Positions 55,760 to 64,000 of a DNA stretch of 64,000 nucleotides are shown piece after piece (position 1 is the stretch's first letter; each line of letters starts with the position of its first letter). Under the pieces are notes generated by a model. That model saw nothing but the letters and a program-made list of their open reading frames with translations, made no database searches and was not told the origin of the DNA. Origin of the DNA: Pseudomonas lini. GTDB taxonomy: Bacteria > Pseudomonadota > Gammaproteobacteria > Pseudomonadales > Pseudomonadaceae. The stretch lies in contig NZ_OZ061318.1 of the NCBI RefSeq assembly GCF_964063345.1, forward strand, positions 3,596,001-3,660,000, given 5' to 3'. Position numbers and translations under genes: made by a program.

Positions 55760-56707
55760 ATGAAAAGACTGTTCACCCGCTGTCTCTCAATCCTCTGCGG
55801 CACTGCTCTTCTGAGCACCAGCGTTTTCGCCAACGATCCCGCTTCCTGCAAGACCGTGCGCATGGGCGTGGTCAACTGGACTGATGTGATCGCCACCAGT
55901 GGCATGGCTGACGTATTGTTCAATGGCCTCGGCTACGAAAGCAAACAAACCAGCGCCGTGCAGCAAATCATCTTCGCCGGCATCCGCGACAAACGCCTCG
56001 ATATCTTCCTCGGTTACTGGAAACCGGCGATGGACAAAAACATCGCGCCGTTTGTGGCCGTCAATCAGGTGAAGGTCATGGACAAACCGAGCCTCTCGGA
56101 TGCCCAGGCGACCCTTGCCGTGCCTGACTATGTTGCGGCGGCGGGCCTGAAAACCTTCGCCGACATCGCCAGGTTCAAGGATCAGCTCGGCGGCAAGATC
56201 TACGGTATCGAGCCGGGTAGCGGGGCCAACACCACGATCAAAACCATGATCGAGGCCAATCACTTTGGCTTGAAGGATTTCAAACTGATCGAGTCCGGTG
56301 AGGCCGGGATGCTCGCCGCCGTGCAACGGGCAGTCAATCGCAAGGAGTTCGTGGTGTTCGTCGGCTGGACCCCGCATCCGATGAACATCAACATGAACAT
56401 CGCCTACCTGACCGGCAGCGAAGACGTCTATGGGCCGAACGAAGGCGCGGCGACCGTTTCCACCGTGACCGCGCCGGATTATGCCGAGCGTTGCCCGAAC
56501 GTGAACCGGCTGCTGGAAAACCTGACCTTTACCGCCGCCCAGGAAAGCCAGTTGATGGTGCCGATCATGGAGCGCAAGACGCCGCAGGAGGTCGCCAGGC
56601 AATGGTTGCGTGATCATCCCGAAGATCTTCGGCGCTGGCTGGCGGGTGTCAGTAGTTTCGATGGCAAGGAGGGTGTGGCAACCGTTCAGGCCAGTTTGAA
56701 AAACTGA
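55760..56707 (+). CDS. Orphan betaine/choline-type ABC substrate-binding protein
   Basis: A 315-residue periplasmic protein with signal peptide ending STSVFAND near residue 24 and an OpuAC/ChoX-like fold: VRMGVVNWTDVIATSGMADVLFNGLGYE (in pieces), LDIFLGYWKPAMDK, GIEPGSGANTTIKTMI, and VGWTPHPMNINMNIAYL. No permease or ATPase is adjacent, so it probably feeds a shared core transporter encoded elsewhere, as the CbcX/BetX/CaiX proteins do in P. aeruginosa. Quaternary amine ligand inferred; choline, carnitine or betaine not distinguished. Confidence 0.88.
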   Translation: MKRLFTRCLSILCGTALLSTSVFANDPASCKTVRMGVVNWTDVIATSGMADVLFNGLGYESKQTSAVQQIIFAGIRDKRLDIFLGYWKPAMDKNIAPFVAVNQVKVMDKPSLSDAQATLAVPDYVAAAGLKTFADIARFKDQLGGKIYGIEPGSGANTTIKTMIEANHFGLKDFKLIESGEAGMLAAVQRAVNRKEFVVFVGWTPHPMNINMNIAYLTGSEDVYGPNEGAATVSTVTAPDYAERCPNVNRLLENLTFTAAQESQLMVPIMERKTPQEVARQWLRDHPEDLRRWLAGVSSFDGKEGVATVQASLKN

Positions 56708-56750
56708 CTGGTCGAGCGGGATCGCTGTGGCGAGGGGGGGCGCAGAACCT

Positions 56751-56856
56751 GTGGGAGCGTGGCTTGCCCGCGAAGAACGATGACGCGTAATACCTGAAAA
56801 ACCGCGGTGCATTCTTCGCGGGCAAGCCACGCTCCCACAAGATTTGCGTCGTTCAA
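56751..56856. repeat. REPIN, near-identical inverted copy of the element at 17590-17695
   Basis: REP cores GTGGGAGCGTGGCTTGCCCG flank a middle that is the reverse complement of the 17590 element's middle with one base changed. The similarity continues into GGCGCAGAACC on the left edge. It separates the binding-protein gene from the esterase gene. Confidence 0.92.
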
Positions 56857-56893
56857 ATTTTTTGACTTCCTCTATTTGACTGGCTGCAGGCTC

Positions 56894-57814
56894 ATGGCTC
56901 CTTATCCACTCTCCGAACACATGGCGGCTTTCGTCGAGAAAACCCTCAGCTTCAACAGCACCGACAGCAGCCTTACCGGTTTGCGTCAGGCCTACAGCGA
57001 AATGTGCCGGGCGTTTACCCCGCCACGTCCTGCGGAGCTTGAGGTGGTCGACTTCCAACTGGCAGGCGTGGCGGTGCGTTCCTGGCAACCGCCGGTCACG
57101 CCGCCGACCAACGGTTGGCCGTGCATCGTGTACCTGCACGGCGGCGGTTGGGTGGTGGGGGATCTGGATTCCCACGCCTTCATCTGCGCCGAACTGGCGT
57201 CGGTGCTCGGGGTGCTGGTGATCGCCGTCGATTATCGATTGGCGCCGGAGCATCCGTTTCCGGCGGCGTTCGATGACTGCCTGAGTGTATGGCGCGCGTT
57301 ACGGACGGGACCGTTTCAGCTCGACCCTGCGCGGACACTGGTGGCAGGCGACAGCGCTGGCGGCAACCTCGCCGCTGCGTTGTGCCTCGCGTTGCGCGAT
57401 GCCGGCGAGCCAATGCCATGTGCGCAAGTTCTGATCTATCCGGGACTGGGTGGCGACCACCGATTGCCGTCGCGCAGCGAATGCGCCGATGCGCCATTGC
57501 TCAGCAGCAGCGATCTGGATTGTTATCACGCGTTGTATTTAGGCGGTACCCGACAACCGGGTGCCTATGCGATGCCCTTGCTCGCCGACGATCTCAGCGG
57601 TCTGCCACCGGCATTGATCGCCGTGGCACAGTTCGACCCGCTGCGCGATGACGGCGTGCTTTACGCCGGGCGACTCAACGCCGCAGGCGTGAGCGCAACG
57701 CTTTATTACGGGGAGGGGCTGGTGCACGGCTGTTTGCGGGCACGGAGGCAGGTTGCCGAGGTCGACCGACTCTATGAAACCCTGCTCGGCTATTTGGCTG
57801 AGAAGACGGGCTGA
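56894..57814 (+). CDS. Alpha/beta hydrolase, hormone-sensitive-lipase-like esterase
   Basis: A 306-residue esterase: oxyanion motif YLHGGGWVVGD (about residues 82-92), nucleophile GDSAGGN (Ser near 154), catalytic aspartate in AQFDPLRDD and histidine in GLVHGCLR near residue 280. This is the HSL (family IV) pattern for short acyl esters; the natural substrate is unknown. Start at 56894 (MAPYPLSEHM) is used because the longer frame runs into the REPIN. Confidence 0.9.
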   Translation: MAPYPLSEHMAAFVEKTLSFNSTDSSLTGLRQAYSEMCRAFTPPRPAELEVVDFQLAGVAVRSWQPPVTPPTNGWPCIVYLHGGGWVVGDLDSHAFICAELASVLGVLVIAVDYRLAPEHPFPAAFDDCLSVWRALRTGPFQLDPARTLVAGDSAGGNLAAALCLALRDAGEPMPCAQVLIYPGLGGDHRLPSRSECADAPLLSSSDLDCYHALYLGGTRQPGAYAMPLLADDLSGLPPALIAVAQFDPLRDDGVLYAGRLNAAGVSATLYYGEGLVHGCLRARRQVAEVDRLYETLLGYLAEKTG

Positions 57815-57929
57815 CAAACGCTGACGCTGCAAGGGGCATGCTCATTGAAGTAATTCGGGTTTATGATGCCGGACGGCAGAATAATAGAAGTCCCCCCAGG
57901 GATGACCTCGACCCCTTACGGAGCGCGCA

Positions 57930-58901
57930 ATGCAGACTTTGTACCCGCAGATCAAACCCCACGCCCGGCACGATCTGGCTGTCGATAAAACCCACACGCT
58001 GTATGTCGACGAAAGCGGTTCGCCGGAAGGTTTGCCGGTGGTGTTTATTCATGGCGGCCCTGGCGCCGGATGTGATGCCCAGAGCCGCCGGTATTTCGAT
58101 CCGAACCTGTATCGCATTGTCACCTTCGATCAGCGTGGTTGCGGTCGTTCCACGCCCCACGCCAGCCTGGAAAACAACACCACCTGGGATCTGGTCGCCG
58201 ACCTCGAGCGGATTCGCAAGCACTTGGGCATCGACAAATGGGTGCTGTTCGGCGGCTCCTGGGGTTCGACCCTGGCCCTGGCCTACGCGCAAACCCATCC
58301 GGAGCGCGTGCATGGCTTGATTCTGCGCGGGATCTTTCTCTGCCGTCCCCAGGAAATCGAATGGTTCTACCAGTGTGGCGCCAGCCGTCTGTTTCCTGAT
58401 TACTGGCAGGACTACATCGCGCCGATCCCGCAGGATGAACGTCACGACTTGCTCTCGGCGTTCCATAAACGCCTGGTGGGCAACGATCAGATCGCTCAGA
58501 TGCACGCGGCCAAGGCCTGGTCCATGTGGGAAGGCCGCACCGCCACCCTGCGGCCGAATCCGCTGGTGGTCGACCGTTTCTCCGAGCCTCAGCGTGCATT
58601 GTCCATCGCCCGTATCGAGTGCCATTACTTCACCAACAATGCTTTCCTCGAGCCGAACCAACTGATTCGTGACATGGCCAAGATCGCGCACCTGCCCGGC
58701 GTTATCGTCCATGGTCGTTACGACGTGATCTGTCCGTTGGACAATGCCTGGGAATTGCATCAGGCCTGGCCGAACAGTGAATTGCAGGTGATTCGCGACG
58801 CCGGCCATGCGGCGTCCGAATCGGGTATTACCGATGCCTTGGTACGCGCCGCTGATCTGATGGCCCGCCGTATGCTCAACCTGTCGCCTGACGAAGCATG
58901 A
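57930..58901 (+). CDS. pip: Proline iminopeptidase (prolyl aminopeptidase)
   Basis: Removes N-terminal proline from peptides. A 323-residue S33 peptidase: oxyanion motif [14 protein letters not shown] (about 46-60), nucleophile [10 protein letters not shown] (Ser near 112), catalytic Asp in HGRYDVICP and His in DAGHAASE. Cytosolic. Its stop overlaps the dtd start by four bases (ATGA), indicating coupled translation. Confidence 0.97.
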   Translation: MQTLYPQIKPHARHDLAVDKTHTLYVDESGSPEGLPVVFIHGGPGAGCDAQSRRYFDPNLYRIVTFDQRGCGRSTPHASLENNTTWDLVADLERIRKHLGIDKWVLFGGSWGSTLALAYAQTHPERVHGLILRGIFLCRPQEIEWFYQCGASRLFPDYWQDYIAPIPQDERHDLLSAFHKRLVGNDQIAQMHAAKAWSMWEGRTATLRPNPLVVDRFSEPQRALSIARIECHYFTNNAFLEPNQLIRDMAKIAHLPGVIVHGRYDVICPLDNAWELHQAWPNSELQVIRDAGHAASESGITDALVRAADLMARRMLNLSPDEA

Positions 58902-59335
58902 AGGGTCTGCTGCAGCGCGTGCGTGGCGCGCGAGTCGAGGTTGCGGGGGAGATGGTTGGGGCGATAGATCAGGGGTTGCTGGTGCTGGTGGCGGTCGAGC
59001 CCGACGATACCCCGGCCAGTGCCGACAAACTTCTGCATAAACTGCTTAACTATCGAGTATTCAGTGACGCCGAGGGCAAGATGAATCTGTCCTTGGCGGA
59101 CGTAGGCGGTGGGTTGCTGCTGGTCTCGCAGTTCACCCTGGCCGCCGACACCAAAAACGGGTTGCGCCCCAGTTTTTCGACGGCGGCGCCTCCTGCTTTG
59201 GGCGAGGAGTTGTTCGACTATCTATTGGGTAAAGCGAAACAGGTGCATGGCACTGTGGCATCAGGTAGATTCGGCGCGGATATGCAGGTGCATCTGGTCA
59301 ATGATGGCCCGGTAACCTTCCTGTTACAGACGTAA
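58898..59335 (+). CDS. dtd: D-aminoacyl-tRNA deacylase
   Basis: A 145-residue dimeric enzyme that hydrolyses D-aminoacyl-tRNAs. Both signature motifs are present: [17 protein letters not shown] (Gln near 78) and the Gly-cisPro motif GPVTFLLQT at the C-terminus. Short conserved start [15 protein letters not shown]. The pip-dtd pairing appears common in Pseudomonas (recalled). Confidence 0.97.
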   Translation: MKGLLQRVRGARVEVAGEMVGAIDQGLLVLVAVEPDDTPASADKLLHKLLNYRVFSDAEGKMNLSLADVGGGLLLVSQFTLAADTKNGLRPSFSTAAPPALGEELFDYLLGKAKQVHGTVASGRFGADMQVHLVNDGPVTFLLQT

Positions 59336-59542
59336 AAGCGCTTGAAACATCTTTTTAAGTGCATTTCGGCTGAAAACAGAGGCTTTTCCCGATAAATACT
59401 TGGTTCCCCCTGATGCGTTGTAACGCGGCCTACTAGATAATCGCGCGCTACGGGGATCGGCGTTCGTTGGTCCGTTTTGACTTAGGTAGAGACTTGTCCG
59501 AGGCCTGTTGGGGAATCATTTTGCCCCATAGGAGTCGGAACA

Positions 59543-59614
59543 ATGCTCGCCAACTTGGCAAGAGTCGTTCGCAGGGTCGGTTTTTTTCCACCGCACACCG
59601 TGCTGGCACTTTAA
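59543..59614 (+). CDS. Possible 23-codon leader ORF upstream of opgG
   Basis: ATG at 59543 has AGGAG eight bases upstream and reads MLANLARVVRRVGFFPPHTV then LAL before a TAA at 59612-59614, 42 bases before opgG. A GGGG-N9-CCCC hairpin (59512-59525) lies just upstream of its ribosome site. Whether it is translated is unknown; the good ribosome site is the main evidence. Confidence 0.35.
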   Translation: MLANLARVVRRVGFFPPHTVLAL

Positions 59615-59656
59615 CTGGCCGTTGGTTTTTTGATCTGTTTTCGGCGAGGGTTGCTC

Positions 59657-61462
59657 GTGATTGTTAGTCCCTGTAATGCACCAAAATTGTCTGCCAAACG
59701 GTTTCGAAGCGCTCTGGTAGCAGGCTCTGCACTGCTCTGCCTGTTCAGCGCCGGCCAACTTTGGGCATTCAATCTGGATGACGTATCGGTCAAGGCAAAA
59801 GAGCTGGCCGGGCAAAAATACGAAGCCCCGCGCAGTAACCTGCCGAATGAATTTCGCGAGATGAAATTCGCTGATTATCAAAAAATTCGGTTCCTGACTG
59901 AAAAGGCCGAATGGGCGAATCAGAAAACCCCATTCAAGCTGTCGTTCTATCACCAGGGTATGCACTTCGATACGCCGGTGAAAATCAACGAAATCACGGC
60001 CAACACCGTCGAAGAGATCAAATACGACCCAAGTCGTTTCGATTTCGGCGACGTGAAGTTCGATCCTAAAGCCACCGAACAGCTGGGTTATGCCGGTTTC
60101 CGTGTGCTGTACCCGATCAACAAGGCCGACAAGCAAGACGAAATCATGACCATGCTCGGCGCGAGTTATTTCCGCGTCATCGGCAAGGGGCAGACCTACG
60201 GGCTCTCCGCTCGCGGCATGGCTATTGATACCGCGTTGCCGTCCGGCGAAGAGTTCCCGCGCTTCACCGAGTTCTGGATTCAACAGCCGCAGCCGGGCGA
60301 CAAGCATCTGGTGATCTTCGCCCTGCTGGATTCGCCGCGTGCCACCGGTGCCTATCGCCTGACCCTGCGTCCGGGCAGCGATACGGTCGTCGACGTCAAG
60401 GCCAAGATGTTCCTGCGTGACAAGGTCACCAAGCTCGGTGTTGCGCCGCTGACCAGCATGTTCCTGTTCGGCGCCAACCAGCCGTCGAAAGTGCTGAACT
60501 ACCGTCGCGAACTGCATGATTCCAGCGGTCTGTCGATCCATGCCGGCAACGGTGAATGGATCTGGCGCCCACTGAACAATCCGAAACACCTGGCCGTGAG
60601 CAACTTCTCGATCGAGAACCCGCGCGGTTTCGGTTTGCTGCAACGTGGCCGTGACTTCAGTCACTACGAAGACCTCGATGACCGCTACGACAAGCGCCCA
60701 AGTGCCTGGATCGAACCGAAAGGCGATTGGGGCAAAGGCTCCGTCGATCTGGTGGAGATTCCTACTGCTGACGAAACCAACGACAATATCGTTGCCTTCT
60801 GGAGCCCGGACAAACTGCCTGAGCCTGGCCAGTCGCTGGACGTTGCCTACCGCTTGCACTGGACCCTCGATGAAGCCTCCCTGCATTCGCCGGACAGCGC
60901 CTGGGTTCAACAGACCCTGCGTTCCACGGGTGATGTGAAGCAGTCGAACCTGATTCGTCAGCCGGACGGCAGCGTGGCCTATCTGGTGGATTTCGAAGGC
61001 CCCTCCCTGCAGGCCTTGCCGGAAGATGCCGAAGTGCGCAGCCAGGTGAGCGTTGGCGACAACGCAGAGCTGGTCGAGAACAGCGTCCGTTACAACCCTG
61101 AAACCAAGGGCTGGCGCCTGACTTTGCGGATGAAAATCAAGGATCCGGGCAAAGCCACCGAAATGCGGGCTGCACTGGTGAAGAACATCACGCCTGCCGA
61201 AGCGATCAAGACCGCGGCGCCAGCGTCCAGTTCTTCCGTTGCCAAGGCCGACAAGATCGCCGCCCGGCAGCAAGAGAAGAAGGACAAGGAAGCCAAGCAG
61301 GCTGAAGCACAAGCCCAGCAAGTCAAGGACACCAAGGACAAGGACAACAAAGACGCCAAGCAGCCTGTTGCTGCCGAAGCGGCCCCAGCCACAACGGAAT
61401 CGGCACCGACTGAACAAGTCCTGACCGAGACCTGGAGCTATCAGTTGCCCGCCGATGAGTAA
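59657..61462 (+). CDS. opgG: Periplasmic glucan biosynthesis protein OpgG
   Basis: Required for osmoregulated periplasmic glucan (beta-1,2/1,6 glucose) synthesis. The 601-residue protein starts with GTG at 59657 after GCGAGGG. Signal peptide to QLWAF (near residue 37), large beta-sandwich catalytic domain ([60 protein letters not shown] in pieces) and a C-terminal Ig-like domain. It has a long Lys/Ala/Glu/Gln-rich insertion (about residues 530-590) just before the last strand [14 protein letters not shown], absent from E. coli OpgG. Its stop overlaps opgH by eight bases. Confidence 0.95.
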   Translation: MIVSPCNAPKLSAKRFRSALVAGSALLCLFSAGQLWAFNLDDVSVKAKELAGQKYEAPRSNLPNEFREMKFADYQKIRFLTEKAEWANQKTPFKLSFYHQGMHFDTPVKINEITANTVEEIKYDPSRFDFGDVKFDPKATEQLGYAGFRVLYPINKADKQDEIMTMLGASYFRVIGKGQTYGLSARGMAIDTALPSGEEFPRFTEFWIQQPQPGDKHLVIFALLDSPRATGAYRLTLRPGSDTVVDVKAKMFLRDKVTKLGVAPLTSMFLFGANQPSKVLNYRRELHDSSGLSIHAGNGEWIWRPLNNPKHLAVSNFSIENPRGFGLLQRGRDFSHYEDLDDRYDKRPSAWIEPKGDWGKGSVDLVEIPTADETNDNIVAFWSPDKLPEPGQSLDVAYRLHWTLDEASLHSPDSAWVQQTLRSTGDVKQSNLIRQPDGSVAYLVDFEGPSLQALPEDAEVRSQVSVGDNAELVENSVRYNPETKGWRLTLRMKIKDPGKATEMRAALVKNITPAEAIKTAAPASSSSVAKADKIAARQQEKKDKEAKQAEAQAQQVKDTKDKDNKDAKQPVAAEAAPATTESAPTEQVLTETWSYQLPADE

Positions 61463-64000
61463 TTCACAAGTACAGCCACAAACGCTTGCCGAGTATCTGG
61501 CGCATTTGCCGATGAGTGACGAGCAGCGCGCGGAACTCGCGGGCTGCAAGTCGTTCAGTGAACTGCACGAACGTCTGTCGTCCTCGACGTTCGACGCGCC
61601 GACCGAGGCTGCTCAAGCCTCGGTCGGCCGGCGCCTGACCCTGAACTCCGCCGAAGAACTGGCGGACGCGGAAATGCTGGTGCTCGACGCCAGTGGTCGG
61701 GTTTGCCTCAAGGCAACCCCGCCGATCCGTCGGACCAAAGTCGTGCCCGAGCCGTGGCGCACCAATATTCTGGTGCGTGGCTGGCGTCGGCTGACCGGTC
61801 GCACCAATCCGCCGGCCCCGCCGAAGGATGAGAACGTGCTGCCAGCGGCTCGCTGGCGCACCGTCGGTTCGATCCGCCGCTACATTCTGCTGGTGCTGAT
61901 GCTCGGTCAGACGATCGTCGCCGGCTGGTACATGAAAGGCATCATGCCGTACCAGGGCTGGTCGTTCGTCGATCTCGAAGAAGTCCTGCATCAACCGCTG
62001 ACCCAAACCGCCACGCAAGTGCTGCCATATGCCTTGCAAACCAGCATTCTGATTATGTTCGGGATTCTGTTTTGCTGGGTCTCGGCGGGCTTCTGGACCG
62101 CGCTGATGGGCTTCCTCGAGTTGATCACCGGCCGTGACAAGTACCGCATTTCCGGCGCCAGCGCCGGCAACGAGCCGATCGCCAAGGACGCACGCACCGC
62201 ACTGGTGATGCCGATCTGCAACGAAGACGTGCCGCGGGTGTTCGCCGGTTTGCGGGCGACCTTCGAATCGGTTGCGGCCTCGGGTAACCTGGATCGCTTC
62301 GACTTTTTCGTGCTCAGCGACAGTAACGACGCCGACATCTGCGTTGCCGAGCAGCAGGCCTGGCTGGACGTCTGCCGTGAAGGCAAAGGCTTCGGCAAGA
62401 TCTTCTATCGTCGTCGCCGCCGCCGCGTAAAACGTAAAAGCGGCAACCTCGACGACTTCTGCCGTCGTTGGGGCGGTGACTACAAGTACATGGTCGTGCT
62501 CGACGCCGACAGCGTGATGAGCGGCGAATGCCTGAGCAGTCTGGTGCGGCTGATGGAAGCCACGCCGGACGCCGGGATCATCCAGACCGCGCCGCGTGCG
62601 TCGGGCATGGACACCCTTTATGCGCGTATGCAGCAGTTCGCCACGCGTGTGTACGGTCCGCTGTTCACTGCCGGTCTGCACTTCTGGCAGTTGGGCGAAT
62701 CCCACTACTGGGGTCACAACGCGATTATCCGCATGAAGCCGTTCATCGAGCACTGCGCCCTGGCGCCGTTGCCCGGTAAAGGCGCGTTTGCCGGTGCGAT
62801 TCTGTCCCACGACTTCGTCGAAGCTGCGCTGATGCGCCGTGCCGGCTGGGGCGTATGGATTGCCTACGACTTGCCGGGCAGCTACGAAGAACTGCCACCG
62901 AACCTGCTGGACGAACTCAAGCGTGACCGTCGCTGGTGCCACGGCAACCTGATGAACTTCCGGCTGTTCCTGGTCAAGGGCATGCACCCGGTGCACCGTG
63001 CGGTGTTCCTGACCGGCGTGATGTCGTACCTGTCTGCGCCGTTATGGTTCTTGTTCCTGGTGTTGTCGACGGCCTTGCTGGCGGTCAACACGTTGATGGA
63101 GCCGCAATACTTCCTGGAACCGCGTCAGCTCTATCCACTGTGGCCGCAATGGCAGCCGGACAAGGCAATTGCGCTGTTCTCGACGACCATCGTGCTGCTG
63201 TTCCTGCCGAAATTGCTGAGCATCATCCTGATCTGGGCCAAGGGTGCGAAAGAGTTCGGTGGCAAGTTCAAGGTGACGCTGTCGATGCTGCTGGAGATGT
63301 TGTTCTCCATGCTGCTGGCGCCGGTGCGGATGATCTTTCACACCCGTTTCGTACTCGCCGCGTTCCTCGGCTGGGCCGCGACCTGGAACTCGCCGCAACG
63401 TGACGACGATTCCACACCATGGAGCGAAGCGGCCAAGCGCCACGGTCCGCAAACCTTGCTGGGCTTCTTCTGGGCGTTGTTGGTGATCTGGCTGAACCCG
63501 AGCTTCCTTTGGTGGCTGGTGCCGATTGTCGGTTCGCTGATGCTGTCGATCCCGGTATCGGTGATCTCCAGCCGTGTCGGCCTGGGCCTCAAGTCCCGTG
63601 ACGAAAGCCTGTTCCTGATCCCTGAGGAATACAATCCGCCACAGGCGTTGCTGGCAACCGACCAGTACACCCACGAAAACCGTTGGCATGCGCTGAACGA
63701 CGGCTTCGTCCGGGCAGTGGTCGATCCGCAACAGAACGCCTTGGCGTGCGCGCTGGCGACATCCCGTCACCGTCAGGCCGAGCCGATCGAATGGCTGCGT
63801 ATCGAGCGGGTTCGCCATGCGATGAAGGTCGGTCCTGCCGGGCTGACCAACAACGAGCGAGTGGCCCTGCTGAGTGATCCGGTGGCACTGGGTCGCTTGC
63901 ATGAGCAGGTCTGGAACGAAGGCCACGCCGAGTGGCTGCAAGCCTGGCGCACATCGGTGGATGCCGATCCCCATGCGCCGCTGTTGCCGCTCAAGCCTGT
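61455..64000 (+). CDS. opgH: Glucans biosynthesis glucosyltransferase OpgH (cut by window end)
   Basis: The first 848 codons of an inner-membrane GT2-family transferase that makes the glucan backbone. ATG at 61455 overlaps the opgG stop. Cytosolic N-terminal region, two helices near residues 138-210, then the transferase core: [32 protein letters not shown] (the DxD), and [13 protein letters not shown] (the Q/RxxRW motif), followed by several C-terminal helices ([20 protein letters not shown] onwards). The C-terminus lies beyond the window. Confidence 0.96.
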   Translation, partial: MSNSQVQPQTLAEYLAHLPMSDEQRAELAGCKSFSELHERLSSSTFDAPTEAAQASVGRRLTLNSAEELADAEMLVLDASGRVCLKATPPIRRTKVVPEPWRTNILVRGWRRLTGRTNPPAPPKDENVLPAARWRTVGSIRRYILLVLMLGQTIVAGWYMKGIMPYQGWSFVDLEEVLHQPLTQTATQVLPYALQTSILIMFGILFCWVSAGFWTALMGFLELITGRDKYRISGASAGNEPIAKDARTALVMPICNEDVPRVFAGLRATFESVAASGNLDRFDFFVLSDSNDADICVAEQQAWLDVCREGKGFGKIFYRRRRRRVKRKSGNLDDFCRRWGGDYKYMVVLDADSVMSGECLSSLVRLMEATPDAGIIQTAPRASGMDTLYARMQQFATRVYGPLFTAGLHFWQLGESHYWGHNAIIRMKPFIEHCALAPLPGKGAFAGAILSHDFVEAALMRRAGWGVWIAYDLPGSYEELPPNLLDELKRDRRWCHGNLMNFRLFLVKGMHPVHRAVFLTGVMSYLSAPLWFLFLVLSTALLAVNTLMEPQYFLEPRQLYPLWPQWQPDKAIALFSTTIVLLFLPKLLSIILIWAKGAKEFGGKFKVTLSMLLEMLFSMLLAPVRMIFHTRFVLAAFLGWAATWNSPQRDDDSTPWSEAAKRHGPQTLLGFFWALLVIWLNPSFLWWLVPIVGSLMLSIPVSVISSRVGLGLKSRDESLFLIPEEYNPPQALLATDQYTHENRWHALNDGFVRAVVDPQQNALACALATSRHRQAEPIEWLRIERVRHAMKVGPAGLTNNERVALLSDPVALGRLHEQVWNEGHAEWLQAWRTSVDADPHAPLLPLKP

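Noticed and set aside
59597..59612. Sigma-54 promoter before opgG (TGGCACTTTAACTGGC)
   Set aside because: The -24-like box is good but the -12 GC is displaced by one base, which breaks the required spacing.
1..64000. RAYT transposase, insertion sequences, prophage or tRNA genes
   Set aside because: None was recognised on either strand, despite more than fifteen REP elements that imply a RAYT elsewhere in the genome.

Overview
The window looks like a chromosomal segment of a fluorescent Pseudomonas (P. fluorescens group). It is GC-rich, and nearly every intergenic gap carries the REP/REPIN palindromes typical of that group (core GTGGGAGCGGGCTTGCCCGCGA and variants). Gene order matches the core Pseudomonas layout around his, gpmI-envC-ctpA, secB, ntrBC-glnA, thiI-typA, hut and opgGH. 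No phage, insertion sequence, rRNA, tRNA or CRISPR array was found. The only clearly accessory item is a small Phd/ParE-type toxin-antitoxin pair.

Layout: (1) 0-6.2 kb: the end of a PanZ/GNAT-like gene, an OFA-family MFS transporter, hisB-hisH-DUF2164-hisA-hisF, and a periplasmic amino-acid-binding-like protein. (2) 6.3-13.9 kb: a leftward cell-envelope and glycolysis cluster (yibQ, ctpA, envC, gpmI), divergent from yibN-grxC-secB; then trmL, back-to-back with a small membrane protein gene whose start codon overlaps that of trmL. (3) 13.9-21.1 kb: a leftward nitrogen block, glnA, a secreted chorismate mutase, two DUF4124 proteins, ntrB and ntrC. It ends in a tandem array of 79-bp repeats behind a near-perfect sigma-54 promoter, which is almost certainly an expanded NrsZ-type nitrogen-regulated small RNA locus. 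(4) 21.3-35.2 kb: thiI, typA, a YkgJ-type cysteine cluster protein, glgP, a giant DUF2339 membrane protein with a DUF3999 partner, fbp and a DUF924 protein. (5) 35.2-39 kb: the toxin-antitoxin pair, a PctA-type amino-acid chemoreceptor and two small lipoproteins. (6) 39.2-55.6 kb: a complete five-step histidine utilisation (hut) locus with HutC operators, regulator, all catabolic enzymes, two permeases and an ABC importer. (7) 55.7-64 kb: an orphan betaine-type binding protein, an HSL-type esterase, pip, dtd and the osmoregulated periplasmic glucan operon opgG-opgH, the last gene cut by the window end.

How the genes connect: histidine is made by the his operon at one end and degraded by hut at the other. 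Hut supplies ammonia and glutamate, so it sits logically beside the GlnA/NtrBC nitrogen circuit. Candidate sigma-54 promoters lie before glnA, ntrB, the repeat RNA, hutU and, unexpectedly, glgP.

Main points for a second look: the NrsZ-like 79-bp array; a HutH paralogue whose alignment to true HutH lacks exactly the Ala-Ser-Gly triad that forms the catalytic MIO group; two nearly identical REPIN copies 39 kb apart in opposite orientation; the glgP sigma-54-like site; and a short leader ORF before opgG.
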